This document shows, piece after piece, positions 1 to 7,008 of a stretch of DNA of 33,923 bases. Location of the stretch: positions 1 to 33,923 of the forward strand of contig WRHI01000024.1 of NCBI GenBank assembly GCA_009783315.1. The letters run 5' to 3'. Position 1 is the stretch's first letter. Every line of letters begins with the position of its first letter. The translations under genes and the position numbers were made by a program. Below the pieces are notes generated by a model. That model was given only the letters and a program-made list of their open reading frames with translations. It ran no database searches and had not been told where the DNA came from. Source of the stretch: Peptococcaceae bacterium (GTDB taxonomy: Bacteria; Bacillota; Desulfitobacteriia; Desulfitobacteriales; Syntrophobotulaceae).

Positions 1-141
1 GCTCCCCAAACCCTGACGTGGCACTGTTACTGGCCAGCGCGGTATCTGCCTCCAACTCACCATTGAGTTGCGGGAAAACACCGCGGCAGAAAGCTCTGCT
101 TATCCTTATCGTCAGTTCATGCACTTTTTAAATATGCACCC
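1..141 (-). repeat. Palindromic element copy E1 (left arm, cut by window edge)
   Basis: This is one of eight related intergenic elements in the window, in reverse orientation. Its outer end, read on the minus strand, is GGGTGCATATTTAAAAAGTG, followed by a small hairpin (GCAGAGCTTTCTGC), a CAACTCA-ATGG-TGAGTTG hairpin and a TGGC-CAGTAACAGT-GCCA stem-loop. The copy runs off the window, so whether the second half exists cannot be told. It lies just past the 3' end of the SGNH hydrolase gene. It is nearly identical to copy E7 at 31261-31392. Confidence 0.8.
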
Positions 142-219
142 AGAGTCCTGGGATTCTTTAGCATGGTTTTGGAGGGATTGGGTTTGGGCTATGTTTGGCC
201 TAAAATATTTGACTGATTC

Positions 220-927
220 TCAGATGACTCCTTGGGCTCTAGACTGTTCAATAAAATCCAAAAAAGCTTGGGTAATCATCTTTTGCCCCTCAGTGTTTGG
301 ATGGGTACCATCCTCGCATAAAAGGCGTTTGATCCTCCCATTTGCCAGAAACGCGCCGCGCAGGTCAACCAAAAGCGTATTGGTTTCAGCCGCAATTTTC
401 TCAACGGTTCTTGAATAGTTCTCCTGCCAACGATATATCGTTTCTACACTTTCCAGCCATTTCAGAACATTGGCCTTATTCAACCCGTTGCAAAACCAAT
501 CGAAGAACCGGTGAGCGTCAAGGGGCGGCAAAGTCGTCATAATCGGGCGGATTCCTTTCTCCATTAACAGTTTGATGATTTTATGATAGGTTTCACTGAA
601 GACATCAAGGGGTGTATTCGGAAAATGGGCGTCATCCGGACATTCTGCAATTTCTTTCCAGTTGAAATCACAATCATTTCCACCGTAATCCATGACAATC
701 GCGTCGCAAAATACCTCGTTGGTTTGTAAGCGTTTTTCAATCAACGCGAAACCCTTGGTGATGGTACATCCAAACTTCGAAAAGTTCTTGATACTCAATG
801 AATGGGTTTTTTCAATCCCAACGACGTCTATATTGTTATCAATATGATACCGCATATTTTGGGGATTTATTTGTACGCCCTTTAATAAGGAATCGCCAAA
901 CACTTCTATTTTCCTGGGATTATTCAT
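220..927 (-). CDS. SGNH/GDSL-family hydrolase (esterase/lipase-like)
   Basis: This is a 235-residue protein with the SGNH signature blocks: GDS at residues 11-13 (nucleophile Ser13), GGND at 82-85 (oxyanion Gly/Asn) and DGTHPN at 206-211 (Asp206/His209 of the triad). It has no signal peptide, so it is probably cytoplasmic. Members hydrolyse acyl or acetyl esters, but the substrate cannot be read from sequence. The ATG at 927 is preceded by AAAGGA. The gene lies 28 bp downstream of degV in the same direction and may be co-transcribed with it. Family assignment is firm, substrate unknown. Confidence 0.88.
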   Translation of the reverse strand: MNNPRKIEVFGDSLLKGVQINPQNMRYHIDNNIDVVGIEKTHSLSIKNFSKFGCTITKGFALIEKRLQTNEVFCDAIVMDYGGNDCDFNWKEIAECPDDAHFPNTPLDVFSETYHKIIKLLMEKGIRPIMTTLPPLDAHRFFDWFCNGLNKANVLKWLESVETIYRWQENYSRTVEKIAAETNTLLVDLRGAFLANGRIKRLLCEDGTHPNTEGQKMITQAFLDFIEQSRAQGVI

Positions 928-955
928 AATTTCTGTACATCCTTTCCAAAAATCA

Positions 956-1843
956 TTAATCGTGACGGGGGGTCCCCCAAAAGAACAGCGCCACTGTCCC
1001 AGGGCCTGTATGACTGCCTATTGTTGTACCGATATTATATATTTCAACCTCACCGGTGAGCCTCGGAAAATGTTCCTTCACCAAATCCGCCACCGCTTTG
1101 GCGTCTTCCAGGCAAGCGGAATTGGATATATAGCATTTGCCGTCATAGCACAATCCCTCATCAGCACACTCTTCCATTTTATCTACAATTTTTTTAATAA
1201 CACTCTTCTTGCCCCGGATTTTCGATCTGGGAATAAGTTTTCCGTTGCAATCCATGTTCAAGAGCGGGCAAATACCAAGCAACGCACCCACGAACCCGGA
1301 TGTTTTGGAAACCCGCCCGCCTTTTATATAAAAGGTCAGGTCGGTGGAGAAGAACCAGTGATGCATCCTAAGCTTGTTTTCGTTTGCCCAAGAGTGCAAC
1401 TCATCAATTCCCATACCCTCATCCCGCAAATCAGCTAATTTATCCATAAGCAGCCCATACCCGGAAGACGCGCCCAAAGAATCAACAATGTACAGTCTTC
1501 TGTCCGGATATTTCTGTCTCAGTTCATCTCTTGCTATCATAGCGGATTGACACGAGCCTGAAAGACCGCTGGAAAAGGAAATATGAAGGACATCCTGGCC
1601 TGCTTCCAAAAACGGCGAAAAGTAGTTGATAAATTCATCGACATTCACCTGGGATGTTTTTGTTTCGGCGCCGTCCGCCATAGCTTTATAGAATTTGTCA
1701 AAGGGCATGGATTTCCCTAAATCGTCCGGGTAAGTCTTATCGTCGAGCATATAATGAAAACAGATGTAGCTTATGTCCCGCGTCTTAAAATGTGTTTCGG
1801 TCAAATCGGCTGTGGAGCAACAACTCAAAATGTACTTGTGCAT
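956..1843 (-). CDS. DegV family fatty-acid-binding protein
   Basis: This 295-residue protein has DegV fold landmarks: the N-terminal strand ending in a CCSTADL stretch, the HISFSSGLSGSCQSA lipid-headgroup loop near residues 88-102, the FYIKGGRVSKTSGFVGALLG segment and a C-terminal GTTIGSHTGPGTVALFF motif. DegV/FakB proteins bind a fatty acid and, where a FakA kinase exists, present it for phosphorylation. No FakA-like gene is in this window. The ATG start at 1843 follows GAGGGGT. The length is typical of the family. Its specific ligand is unknown. Confidence 0.93.
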   Translation of the reverse strand: MHKYILSCCSTADLTETHFKTRDISYICFHYMLDDKTYPDDLGKSMPFDKFYKAMADGAETKTSQVNVDEFINYFSPFLEAGQDVLHISFSSGLSGSCQSAMIARDELRQKYPDRRLYIVDSLGASSGYGLLMDKLADLRDEGMGIDELHSWANENKLRMHHWFFSTDLTFYIKGGRVSKTSGFVGALLGICPLLNMDCNGKLIPRSKIRGKKSVIKKIVDKMEECADEGLCYDGKCYISNSACLEDAKAVADLVKEHFPRLTGEVEIYNIGTTIGSHTGPGTVALFFWGTPRHD

Positions 1844-1863
1844 ATCATACCCCTCATTTCATT

Positions 1864-1879
1864 GTGATAGTCATATCAC
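1864..1879. promoter_or_regulatory. Possible operator: perfect 6-bp inverted repeat upstream of degV
   Basis: GTGATA-GTCA-TATCAC is a perfect dyad about 20 bp upstream of the degV start. Next to it, CATGATGGCAAT is directly repeated (about 1880-1906). The position suits a repressor site, but no promoter hexamers of good quality were recognised around it, so the role is inferred. Confidence 0.3.
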
Positions 1880-1985
1880 CATGATGGCAATCATCATGAT
1901 GGCAATATTGTAATACAGCCATATAAAACACAAAAGCTACTGTCACAAGTTCCGGCTACACGATGAGAATTTGGGGAGTAGAATC

Positions 1986-2017
1986 AAAAAAAAGGGGCTC
2001 TACGCCTGGTAGAGTCC
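1986..2017 (-). terminator. Rho-independent terminator after the XRE regulator gene
   Basis: Read on the minus strand, a CTCTAC...GTAGAG stem with flanking GG/CC pairs is followed by eight T residues. It starts about 10 bp after the stop codon at 2027 of the regulator gene. Confidence 0.8.
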
Positions 2018-2026
2018 TTGCCCTGC

Positions 2027-2605
2027 CTACTTCTCAGGTCTTACTCTTATTCGAAAAACGAGCAGGATAATGATTTGAGCCGGAATGCCGATCACAAACA
2101 ACGGCCACCAGTTATACTGTATGAACGTTAGATATATCGTGGCGATAACGCTCCACACAAGAAATGATATGTAAAAAATATTGGTCTTTTTCTTGCCCCA
2201 AACAGCCGTTAAAACGATCATTAAGGTGAGAGAAACGGGCAACGCATATACAAACACAAGCCATTGGAGCGAGCCGAAAAACCATAACATTACAAAAACA
2301 ACAAGAGCAAGTGTCCATGTGCCTAAAAAAGAGATGAGTGAAATAACGCGCCGGTCAAATCTGTGAACCTTAACGGCTTTCAACTCTTTTTCATTGTGCT
2401 CATTTAGCAGGTAATCCACCGACACATGAAATAGAACGCTTAATTTTTTCAGTACATACGCGTCGGGAACCGCCTCGCCCCGTTCCCATTTTGATACGGC
2501 TTTATCGGAATAGCTTAACGCTTCACCCAACTCAAGCTGCGTCATTTTATGGTTCGTGCGAAGGTATATGATGTTCTTGGAAACAATAGCTTTCAAATCG
2601 TCCAT
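2027..2605 (-). CDS. XRE-family helix-turn-helix regulator with C-terminal membrane segments
   Basis: This is a 192-residue protein. Residues 1-65 form a Cro/CI-type helix-turn-helix (MTQLELGEALSYSDKAVSKW and following), with the SVDYLL end typical of this group. The C-terminal 110 residues hold about four hydrophobic segments, so the DNA-binding domain is tethered to the membrane. The ATG at 2605 is chosen because AGAGGT precedes it; an upstream in-frame start at 2650 has no such site. A terminator follows. Targets are unknown; such regulators often control their own gene or a neighbouring transporter or stress gene. Confidence 0.88.
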   Translation of the reverse strand: MDDLKAIVSKNIIYLRTNHKMTQLELGEALSYSDKAVSKWERGEAVPDAYVLKKLSVLFHVSVDYLLNEHNEKELKAVKVHRFDRRVISLISFLGTWTLALVVFVMLWFFGSLQWLVFVYALPVSLTLMIVLTAVWGKKKTNIFYISFLVWSVIATIYLTFIQYNWWPLFVIGIPAQIIILLVFRIRVRPEK

Positions 2606-2690
2606 GTTTACCTCTTGCCGCCAAACGTTTCGTCGTTGAAAGTGAACCACTCCATCGGGTTTTAAATCTCATCCGCCCGATATCCATTTA

Positions 2691-2704
2691 AAGCATTAAT
2701 GCTT
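2691..2704. promoter_or_regulatory. 14-bp perfect palindrome upstream of the XRE gene
   Basis: AAGCATTAATGCTT is self-complementary and lies about 85 bp upstream of the regulator start, downstream of a TACAAT -10-like hexamer on the minus strand. It could be an autoregulatory operator. Nothing else supports this. Confidence 0.3.
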
Positions 2705-2803
2705 GCTGTTATGTTCATTGTAACATATTGACAGCTGTTTTGCCGCATACTCAAAAGAATCATTTTAGTAGCAACTCGTCCCGTCTTACAAAGATTCGGC
2801 TAT

Positions 2804-3100
2804 GGGTGCATATTTTAAAAGTGCAGGAAGCGACAAAAAAATAAATAGAAATATCTACTGCGGTTCTCCCGCAACCGAATGGTGAATGGAGATGGATATT
2901 ATGTGGGCTCGTAACAGTCCCAAGGTAGGGTTTGGTGAGCGGGAGACTCCAAAAGCCCGCGAACTCTTTTCGCCTTTTGAGGTTGCGTCAGGCAGAGAGG
3001 CGCTTGGATTCTCCCGCTCACCAAACCCTACCTCGTGCCTCATTGAACTGTATACATATGCCGCACGAATACCCCCGAATAGCAGATTTTTTGGAGCAAT
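2804..3100 (+). repeat. Palindromic element copy E2 (full length, type A)
   Basis: This is a full-length forward copy starting GGGTGCATATTTTAAAAGTG and ending at CACGAATACCCCCGAAT plus a flank. The second half is dominated by a long inverted repeat: AGGTAGGGTTTGGTGAGCGG near 2924-2943 pairs with CCGCTCACCAAACCCTACCT near 3013-3032. The first half carries a TGGGCT-CGTAAC-AGTCCCA stem-loop. It faces copy E3 tail to tail, and both tails continue into a shared TTTTTTGGAGCAAT-like stretch. Confidence 0.85.
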
Positions 3101-3178
3101 TAAAAGACTGTTCCACTCTTGAGGTTGTATGAGCAGTCTCTTTATTCATGCAATATCAGTAGAACGGTCCCCTGTTTC

Positions 3179-3479
3179 ATTGCTCCAAAAACCGGCAATT
3201 CGGGGGTATTCATAGGGCACATGCATACGGTTCAATGAGGGACGCGTCAGGGTTTGGGGAGCGGCAGACTCCAAGCGCCTCACCGCCCGACGCAGCCCCC
3301 GAAAGGCGAAAAAAATACGCGGGCTTTTGGAGTCTGCCGCTCCCCAACCCCTGACGCGGCACTGTTACTGGCCGGCGCGGTATCTGCCTCCAACTCACCA
3401 TTGAATTGCGGGAAAACACCGCGGCAGAAAGCTCTGCTTATCCTTATCATCAGTTCATGCACTTTTTAAATATGCACCC
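3179..3479 (-). repeat. Palindromic element copy E3 (full length, type B)
   Basis: This is a reverse copy with the same architecture as E2 but a different sequence type. Its central inverted repeat is built from GGGTTTGGGGAGCGGCAGAC and its partner near 3339-3358. The left arm carries CAATTCA-ATGG-TGAGTTG, which keeps pairing through a G-U wobble, and a CGGC-CAGTAACAGT-GCCG stem-loop. E2 and E3 together form an inverted pair filling the space between the XRE gene and thiH. Confidence 0.85.
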
Positions 3480-3513
3480 TCTCTGCATTCCTTGCCACCT
3501 ACCCAGTCGTTAC

Positions 3514-3571
3514 AGATCAGACCCAGCCGGAAGGGCAGGCGGTGCCGGCGGGGCAGGAGGGCGGCACCGCC
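3514..3571. repeat. GC-rich palindromic repeat (second short family)
   Basis: A TTACAGATCAGACCCAGCCG stretch is followed by GGCGGTGCCG (3538-3547) and its inverted copy CGGCACCGCC (3562-3571). The same modules recur at 23555-23631 after the two-component genes. It sits about 40 bp beyond the thiH stop codon and could terminate transcription poorly, but there is no T-run. Confidence 0.6.
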
Positions 3572-3611
3572 CAAACGTTCCCTCCATCCGCCAAAAAACG
3601 CTTGCGCGCCA

Positions 3612-4802
3612 TTACACCCGAATATAATCACGAAAAACGCACTGCAAACCGCCCTCGCCGATCATAGCCCGAATCTCCTCCACGCTGCGCGGATCCGAAA
3701 TCGCGAACTGCTCATCCCCCTTAGCCCCAATCCCATGCCCTCCGACGCCCACCTTAACCCCGGCAGACATCTTCGTCGCCGCCAGCCCGACAACACGATC
3801 CCGGAACCCAGCCCGTTCCCTGGTAGAAATCGCAATCCCCGCAAAAGGCATAAACACCCGGAACGCCAAAATCGCCTGCAAAAGCTCTCTCTCCCCGACA
3901 CCCCCGGCAAACGAACCGGCGCCCTCATTCCCAAAGCAATCCTCCCCATTGTCCGTTGCCAATTGTCTATTGTCTCTCGTCCCTTGTTTAAACGGTCTCA
4001 GCCGGGGAAACGAAAACGAAATCTCCCCACGAGGAAACTTCCTCTGCACCAAAAAAGCGTGCGCCCCTGCGGCAAAAGCATCCTCACGCCACTCCCCCAA
4101 CCCCAGCAGCACCCCAAAAGCCACCCCACGCATCCCCCCCAACAGCGCCCGCTCCTGAGCGTAAAAACGATAGGGGAAGCACCGCTTCGCTCCCTCGGGA
4201 TGCACCCGCTCATAGCACCCCACATCATAGGTCTCCTGATACACACTGACAAAATCCGCGCCGCACTCCTGAAACCAGCGATACTCATCCACATTAACCG
4301 GATACGTTTCCAGCCCAATGGTGGTAAAAAACCGCCGCGCCAACCGGACGGCGTCCCCAATATACGCCGGTCCCGAAACCTTCCGGCTCTCCCCGGTCAG
4401 GATCAGAATCTCTCTCAACCCCGTCCCGGCGATAGAACACATCTCCCGTTCCATCTCCTCGGGCGAAAGCTTCCCACGCCGAATCCGGTTTCGACAGCTA
4501 AACCCACAATATGTACAACCGTTCTCACAATAATTCGCAATATACAAAGGTGTATACAGACCCACCCCATTGCCAAAAAACCGCCCTCTCTCCCGTTGAG
4601 CCCTCACCGCCATCTGTTCCAAAAACGGCGCGGCCGCCACAGAAAGCAGCGCGCCAAAATCCATCACCGACAACCGCTCCCGCGCCAGCGCGCGCTCAAC
4701 ATCAGCCCCCGTAAATTCCCCAGGCCGGTAAGAATCCCGCAACGCCAGCACCCTCTCCAGCAGATCCGAAGAAATAACCTCCATGCCCTCCCGATACTCC
4801 AT
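3612..4802 (-). CDS. thiH: 2-iminoacetate synthase ThiH (radical SAM), with a repeat-derived insert
   Basis: ThiH cleaves tyrosine to dehydroglycine, the glycine imine used by ThiG for the thiazole ring of thiamine. The CX3CX2C radical-SAM motif is clear (CENGCTYCGFSC), and the body matches ThiH up to the C-terminal KGDEQFAISDPRS segment. About 30 residues between FSFPRLRPF and VGERELLQ have no counterpart in ordinary ThiH as I know it. The DNA there (about 3905-3994) contains CCATTGTC-type repeats and stays in frame. I chose the ATG at 4802 because the longer in-frame stretch upstream only translates the repeat array; ATG 4784 is also possible. It is the last gene of thiSFGH. Confidence 0.93.
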   Translation of the reverse strand: MEYREGMEVISSDLLERVLALRDSYRPGEFTGADVERALARERLSVMDFGALLSVAAAPFLEQMAVRAQRERGRFFGNGVGLYTPLYIANYCENGCTYCGFSCRNRIRRGKLSPEEMEREMCSIAGTGLREILILTGESRKVSGPAYIGDAVRLARRFFTTIGLETYPVNVDEYRWFQECGADFVSVYQETYDVGCYERVHPEGAKRCFPYRFYAQERALLGGMRGVAFGVLLGLGEWREDAFAAGAHAFLVQRKFPRGEISFSFPRLRPFKQGTRDNRQLATDNGEDCFGNEGAGSFAGGVGERELLQAILAFRVFMPFAGIAISTRERAGFRDRVVGLAATKMSAGVKVGVGGHGIGAKGDEQFAISDPRSVEEIRAMIGEGGLQCVFRDYIRV

Positions 4803-4900
4803 ACTCGCTTGCAAGCTTGTTCGACGTTCGATGTTCGAGCCCCCCTTGTGGCAGCGGACAATTGGCAGATGAACACACGAGTACACCCTTTCAACCTTCT

Positions 4901-4949
4901 CCCAATTGTCCATTGTCCATTGTCCATTGTCCATTGTCAATTGTCCCTA
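4901..4949. repeat. Short tandem repeat array (CCATTGT / CAATTGT units)
   Basis: The array consists of 7-8 bp units of the ATTGTCC/ATTGTCA type in a row, overlapping the thiG stop codon and lying ahead of thiH. The last ThiG codons fall within the array. Related arrays occur at 3944-3990, 6541-6563, 24787-24814 and 29822-29942. Confidence 0.85.
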
Positions 4950-5755
4950 GATAGAAATCCTGTCAGCGGGCTTGACGCCACTCCATGCCGCTCCATGACC
5001 CGTCCCAACCCCGCCAAATACGCGGCCCGTCCCGCTTCCACCGCCAACCGGAAAGCCCGGGCCATCAGCGCCACGTCCCCCGCTGTCGCAATCGCTGTAT
5101 TCGCCATAACAGCCGCCACGCCGATCTCCATCGCCTCACATGCCTGCGACGGGCACCCGATACCAGCATCAACAATAACAGGCAGCTCAATCTCCTCAAT
5201 CAACATCTCAATGAAATACTTCGTCAGCAGCCCCTTATTGCTGCCGATAGGCGACCCTAGCGGCATCACCGCCGCCGCCCCCGCCCGCGCCAGCTCCCGG
5301 GCGGCAATCAAATCCGGATAAAAATACGGCAAAACAACAAAACCCTCTCCTGCCAAAGCCTCCGTCGCCTTAACGGTTTCATGATTATCCGGCATCAAAT
5401 ATTTTGAATCATGGATCACTTCAACCTTAACAAAATCCCCGCAGCCCAACTCCCGGGCCAAGCGGGCAATTCGCACCGCCTCCTGCGCGTTCCTGGCCCC
5501 CGACGTATTCGGCAGCAGCGTCAGCCCCTCCGGCATAAAATCCAGAATATTCTCCTCGCCGCCCTCATTCGCCCGTCGCAAAGCCAGCGTAACCATCTCA
5601 ACACCCGCGTTTTCAATAACCGCCGCGGTATCCTTCAGCGAAAACTTCCCCGACCCCAAAATAAATCTCGACCCAAACGCCTTCCCGCCCAACACAAGCG
5701 GATCGGCAATGGGCCATTGGCCAGCGATATCATGTTGACCTCCGACAGTTGACAA
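4937..5755 (-). CDS. thiG: Thiazole synthase ThiG
   Basis: ThiG condenses dehydroglycine, DXP and ThiS thiocarboxylate into the thiazole phosphate. Visible hallmarks are [10 protein letters not shown] near the N-terminus, the Schiff-base lysine in [28 protein letters not shown] and the [17 protein letters not shown] phosphate-binding region. I favour the TTG at 5755 because AAGGAGG lies 8 bp upstream; an ATG at 5776 is the alternative. Either way the N-terminus is longer than usual and reads partly through repeat DNA. The C-terminal SRDN residues are encoded by the tandem array at 4901-4949. It sits between thiF and thiH. Confidence 0.95.
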   Translation of the reverse strand: MSTVGGQHDIAGQWPIADPLVLGGKAFGSRFILGSGKFSLKDTAAVIENAGVEMVTLALRRANEGGEENILDFMPEGLTLLPNTSGARNAQEAVRIARLARELGCGDFVKVEVIHDSKYLMPDNHETVKATEALAGEGFVVLPYFYPDLIAARELARAGAAAVMPLGSPIGSNKGLLTKYFIEMLIEEIELPVIVDAGIGCPSQACEAMEIGVAAVMANTAIATAGDVALMARAFRLAVEAGRAAYLAGLGRVMERHGVASSPLTGFLSRDN

Positions 5756-5810
5756 TGAATGGCCCTCCTTCTCCATTGCTTCATTGCTCCATAACTCTTC
5801 ACGCGAAGAA

Positions 5811-6497
5811 TCACGCCTCTTCCAATCCGGCCAAAAGCCTCAACGTCATATTAGCTTGGTGCCCGGCGCAAATCTGCACCCGTGGCGCCATGAATCCCAT
5901 ATACTCCCCCACACTTTTTGTGTCCTTCATACCGCTCCCACCGCAACCTTCCCCATCGCCGCAAACGTACAGGTTCTTCAATCTCCGCTGGGTACGAATG
6001 CTGTTAGCGGACCCATACCCAGCCATACCGGAAGCCGCAACAACTTTAAGACCAGGCAACCCGGCAAGAGCCGTAGAAACAAGCCCCGCTTTAGCCTCCT
6101 GATCGTCCAAAGCCTCACACAACACATCACATCCGCCAAACAACTCAACAATATTATGTTCCTCCACCCGAACAGCCCGCACCGCCACCTCCACCAACGG
6201 ATTGATTGCCTCAATCTGTTCCCGCAGAGCCTCAGTCTTTAGGCGCCCCACATCCCCGACGAAATAACTCTGCCGGTTCAAATTGCTTGGCTCCACCACA
6301 TCAAAATCAACCAGAAACAAAAACCCCACACCAACCCGAGCCAAGGCAACAGCGATATGGGATCCAAGCCCACCCAATCCGGCCACAGCCACGCGGGCCG
6401 CCTTAAGCTTATCATAAACACCAGCCCCATATCGGGCCGCCAACACCGCCTCCAACTCCCCATGCGCCGGACCAACACCCTCATACTCCACACCCAT
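5811..6497 (-). CDS. thiF: ThiS adenylyltransferase ThiF
   Basis: This E1-like enzyme adenylates the C-terminal glycine of ThiS so that sulfur can be added. The nucleotide-binding [15 protein letters not shown] motif lies near residue 40, followed by [14 protein letters not shown], the family's Asp/Arg signature. At 228 residues it matches the short ThiF type found in thiSFGH clusters. The C-terminal part keeps a Cys pair near CGDGEGCGG. The ATG at 6497 follows AGGAGG by 7 bp. It is the second gene of the operon, 69 bp after thiS. Confidence 0.93.
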   Translation of the reverse strand: MGVEYEGVGPAHGELEAVLAARYGAGVYDKLKAARVAVAGLGGLGSHIAVALARVGVGFLFLVDFDVVEPSNLNRQSYFVGDVGRLKTEALREQIEAINPLVEVAVRAVRVEEHNIVELFGGCDVLCEALDDQEAKAGLVSTALAGLPGLKVVAASGMAGYGSANSIRTQRRLKNLYVCGDGEGCGGSGMKDTKSVGEYMGFMAPRVQICAGHQANMTLRLLAGLEEA

Positions 6498-6566
6498 CAA
6501 CCATCCTCCTACCCGTGCTCCCTTAGCCCCTTGCGATATCAGTCTTGTCCATTGTCCATTGTCCTC

Positions 6567-6761
6567 TCACCCGCCGCCCACAAACCGGACAACTTCAATC
6601 ACATCACTATCAGAAAGGATGGTTTGGTCATAAGCACTTTTCAACACAACCTCACCATTCATCTCAACCGCAACATAAGCCGGATTATAGCCTTGTTCAA
6701 CAAGAAACATATCCAGGCGCACAACTTCTCTCAGGATAACTTCTGCCCCGTTGACTTTCAA
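6567..6761 (-). CDS. thiS: Sulfur carrier protein ThiS (TTG start)
   Basis: This is a 64-residue ubiquitin-like sulfur carrier ending in the required Gly-Gly (VVRFVGGG). I place the start at the TTG at 6761 because AGAGGGGG lies about 6 bp upstream and the protein then begins MKVNGAEV, as in normal ThiS. Extending to 6845 would only translate the octamer array upstream (residues such as GGREAGRQGGREAG) and is unlikely. It is the first gene of thiSFGH, with a promoter at 6866-6895. No TPP riboswitch is seen upstream. Confidence 0.9.
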   Translation of the reverse strand: MKVNGAEVILREVVRLDMFLVEQGYNPAYVAVEMNGEVVLKSAYDQTILSDSDVIEVVRFVGGG

Positions 6762-6785
6762 CCTATCCCCCTCTTTCCGCGAGTT

Positions 6786-6837
6786 CCCTGCTTCCCTGCC
6801 TCCCTGCCTCCCTGCCTCCCTGCCTCCCTGCCTCCTA
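6786..6837. repeat. Octamer tandem array (CCTGCCTC units) in the thiS leader
   Basis: About six tandem copies of CCTGCCTC/CCTGCTTC lie between the thiS promoter and its start codon. The unit differs from the ATTGTC arrays but occupies an equivalent gene-edge position. Confidence 0.85.
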
Positions 6838-6865
6838 ACTATCAACTGTCCCCTGCCTGACTATC

Positions 6866-6895
6866 ATCATATCACACACATTCCTTCAGGTTCAA
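6866..6895 (-). promoter_or_regulatory. Probable promoter of thiSFGH
   Basis: On the minus strand TTGAAC (6895-6890) is separated by 18 bp from TATGAT (6871-6866). It lies about 105 bp upstream of the thiS start and just after the terminator at 6924-6963. Confidence 0.5.
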
Positions 6896-6923
6896 ATTTA
6901 TCACGCACCCATCCAGAATTGGG

Positions 6924-6963
6924 AAAACCCTGCCGCTTTCGAAATCACGCCGACAGGGTTTTT
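6924..6963. terminator. Terminator hairpin between the ligase gene and thiS
   Basis: AAAACCCTG (6924-6932) pairs with CAGGGTTTT (6954-6962). The hairpin can work on either strand; on the minus strand it ends the transcript of the acyl-CoA ligase-like gene before the thi promoter. Confidence 0.7.
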
Positions 6964-7008
6964 CTCCATCCGTTCACATTATCAGTTGCATAAAAAAACC
7001 AGGAGACG

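Noticed and set aside
3492-5321. A 609-codon plus-strand open frame across thiG/thiH
   Set aside because: It is the antisense shadow of thiH and thiG. The product is Pro/Arg/His-rich with no domain, whereas the minus strand encodes intact enzymes.
6885-6897. TTTGAACCTGA on the minus strand upstream of thiS, resembling the 3' core of a TPP riboswitch
   Set aside because: The CTGAGA helix and the rest of the aptamer are missing, and the TTGAAC is better explained as the -35 box of the thiS promoter.
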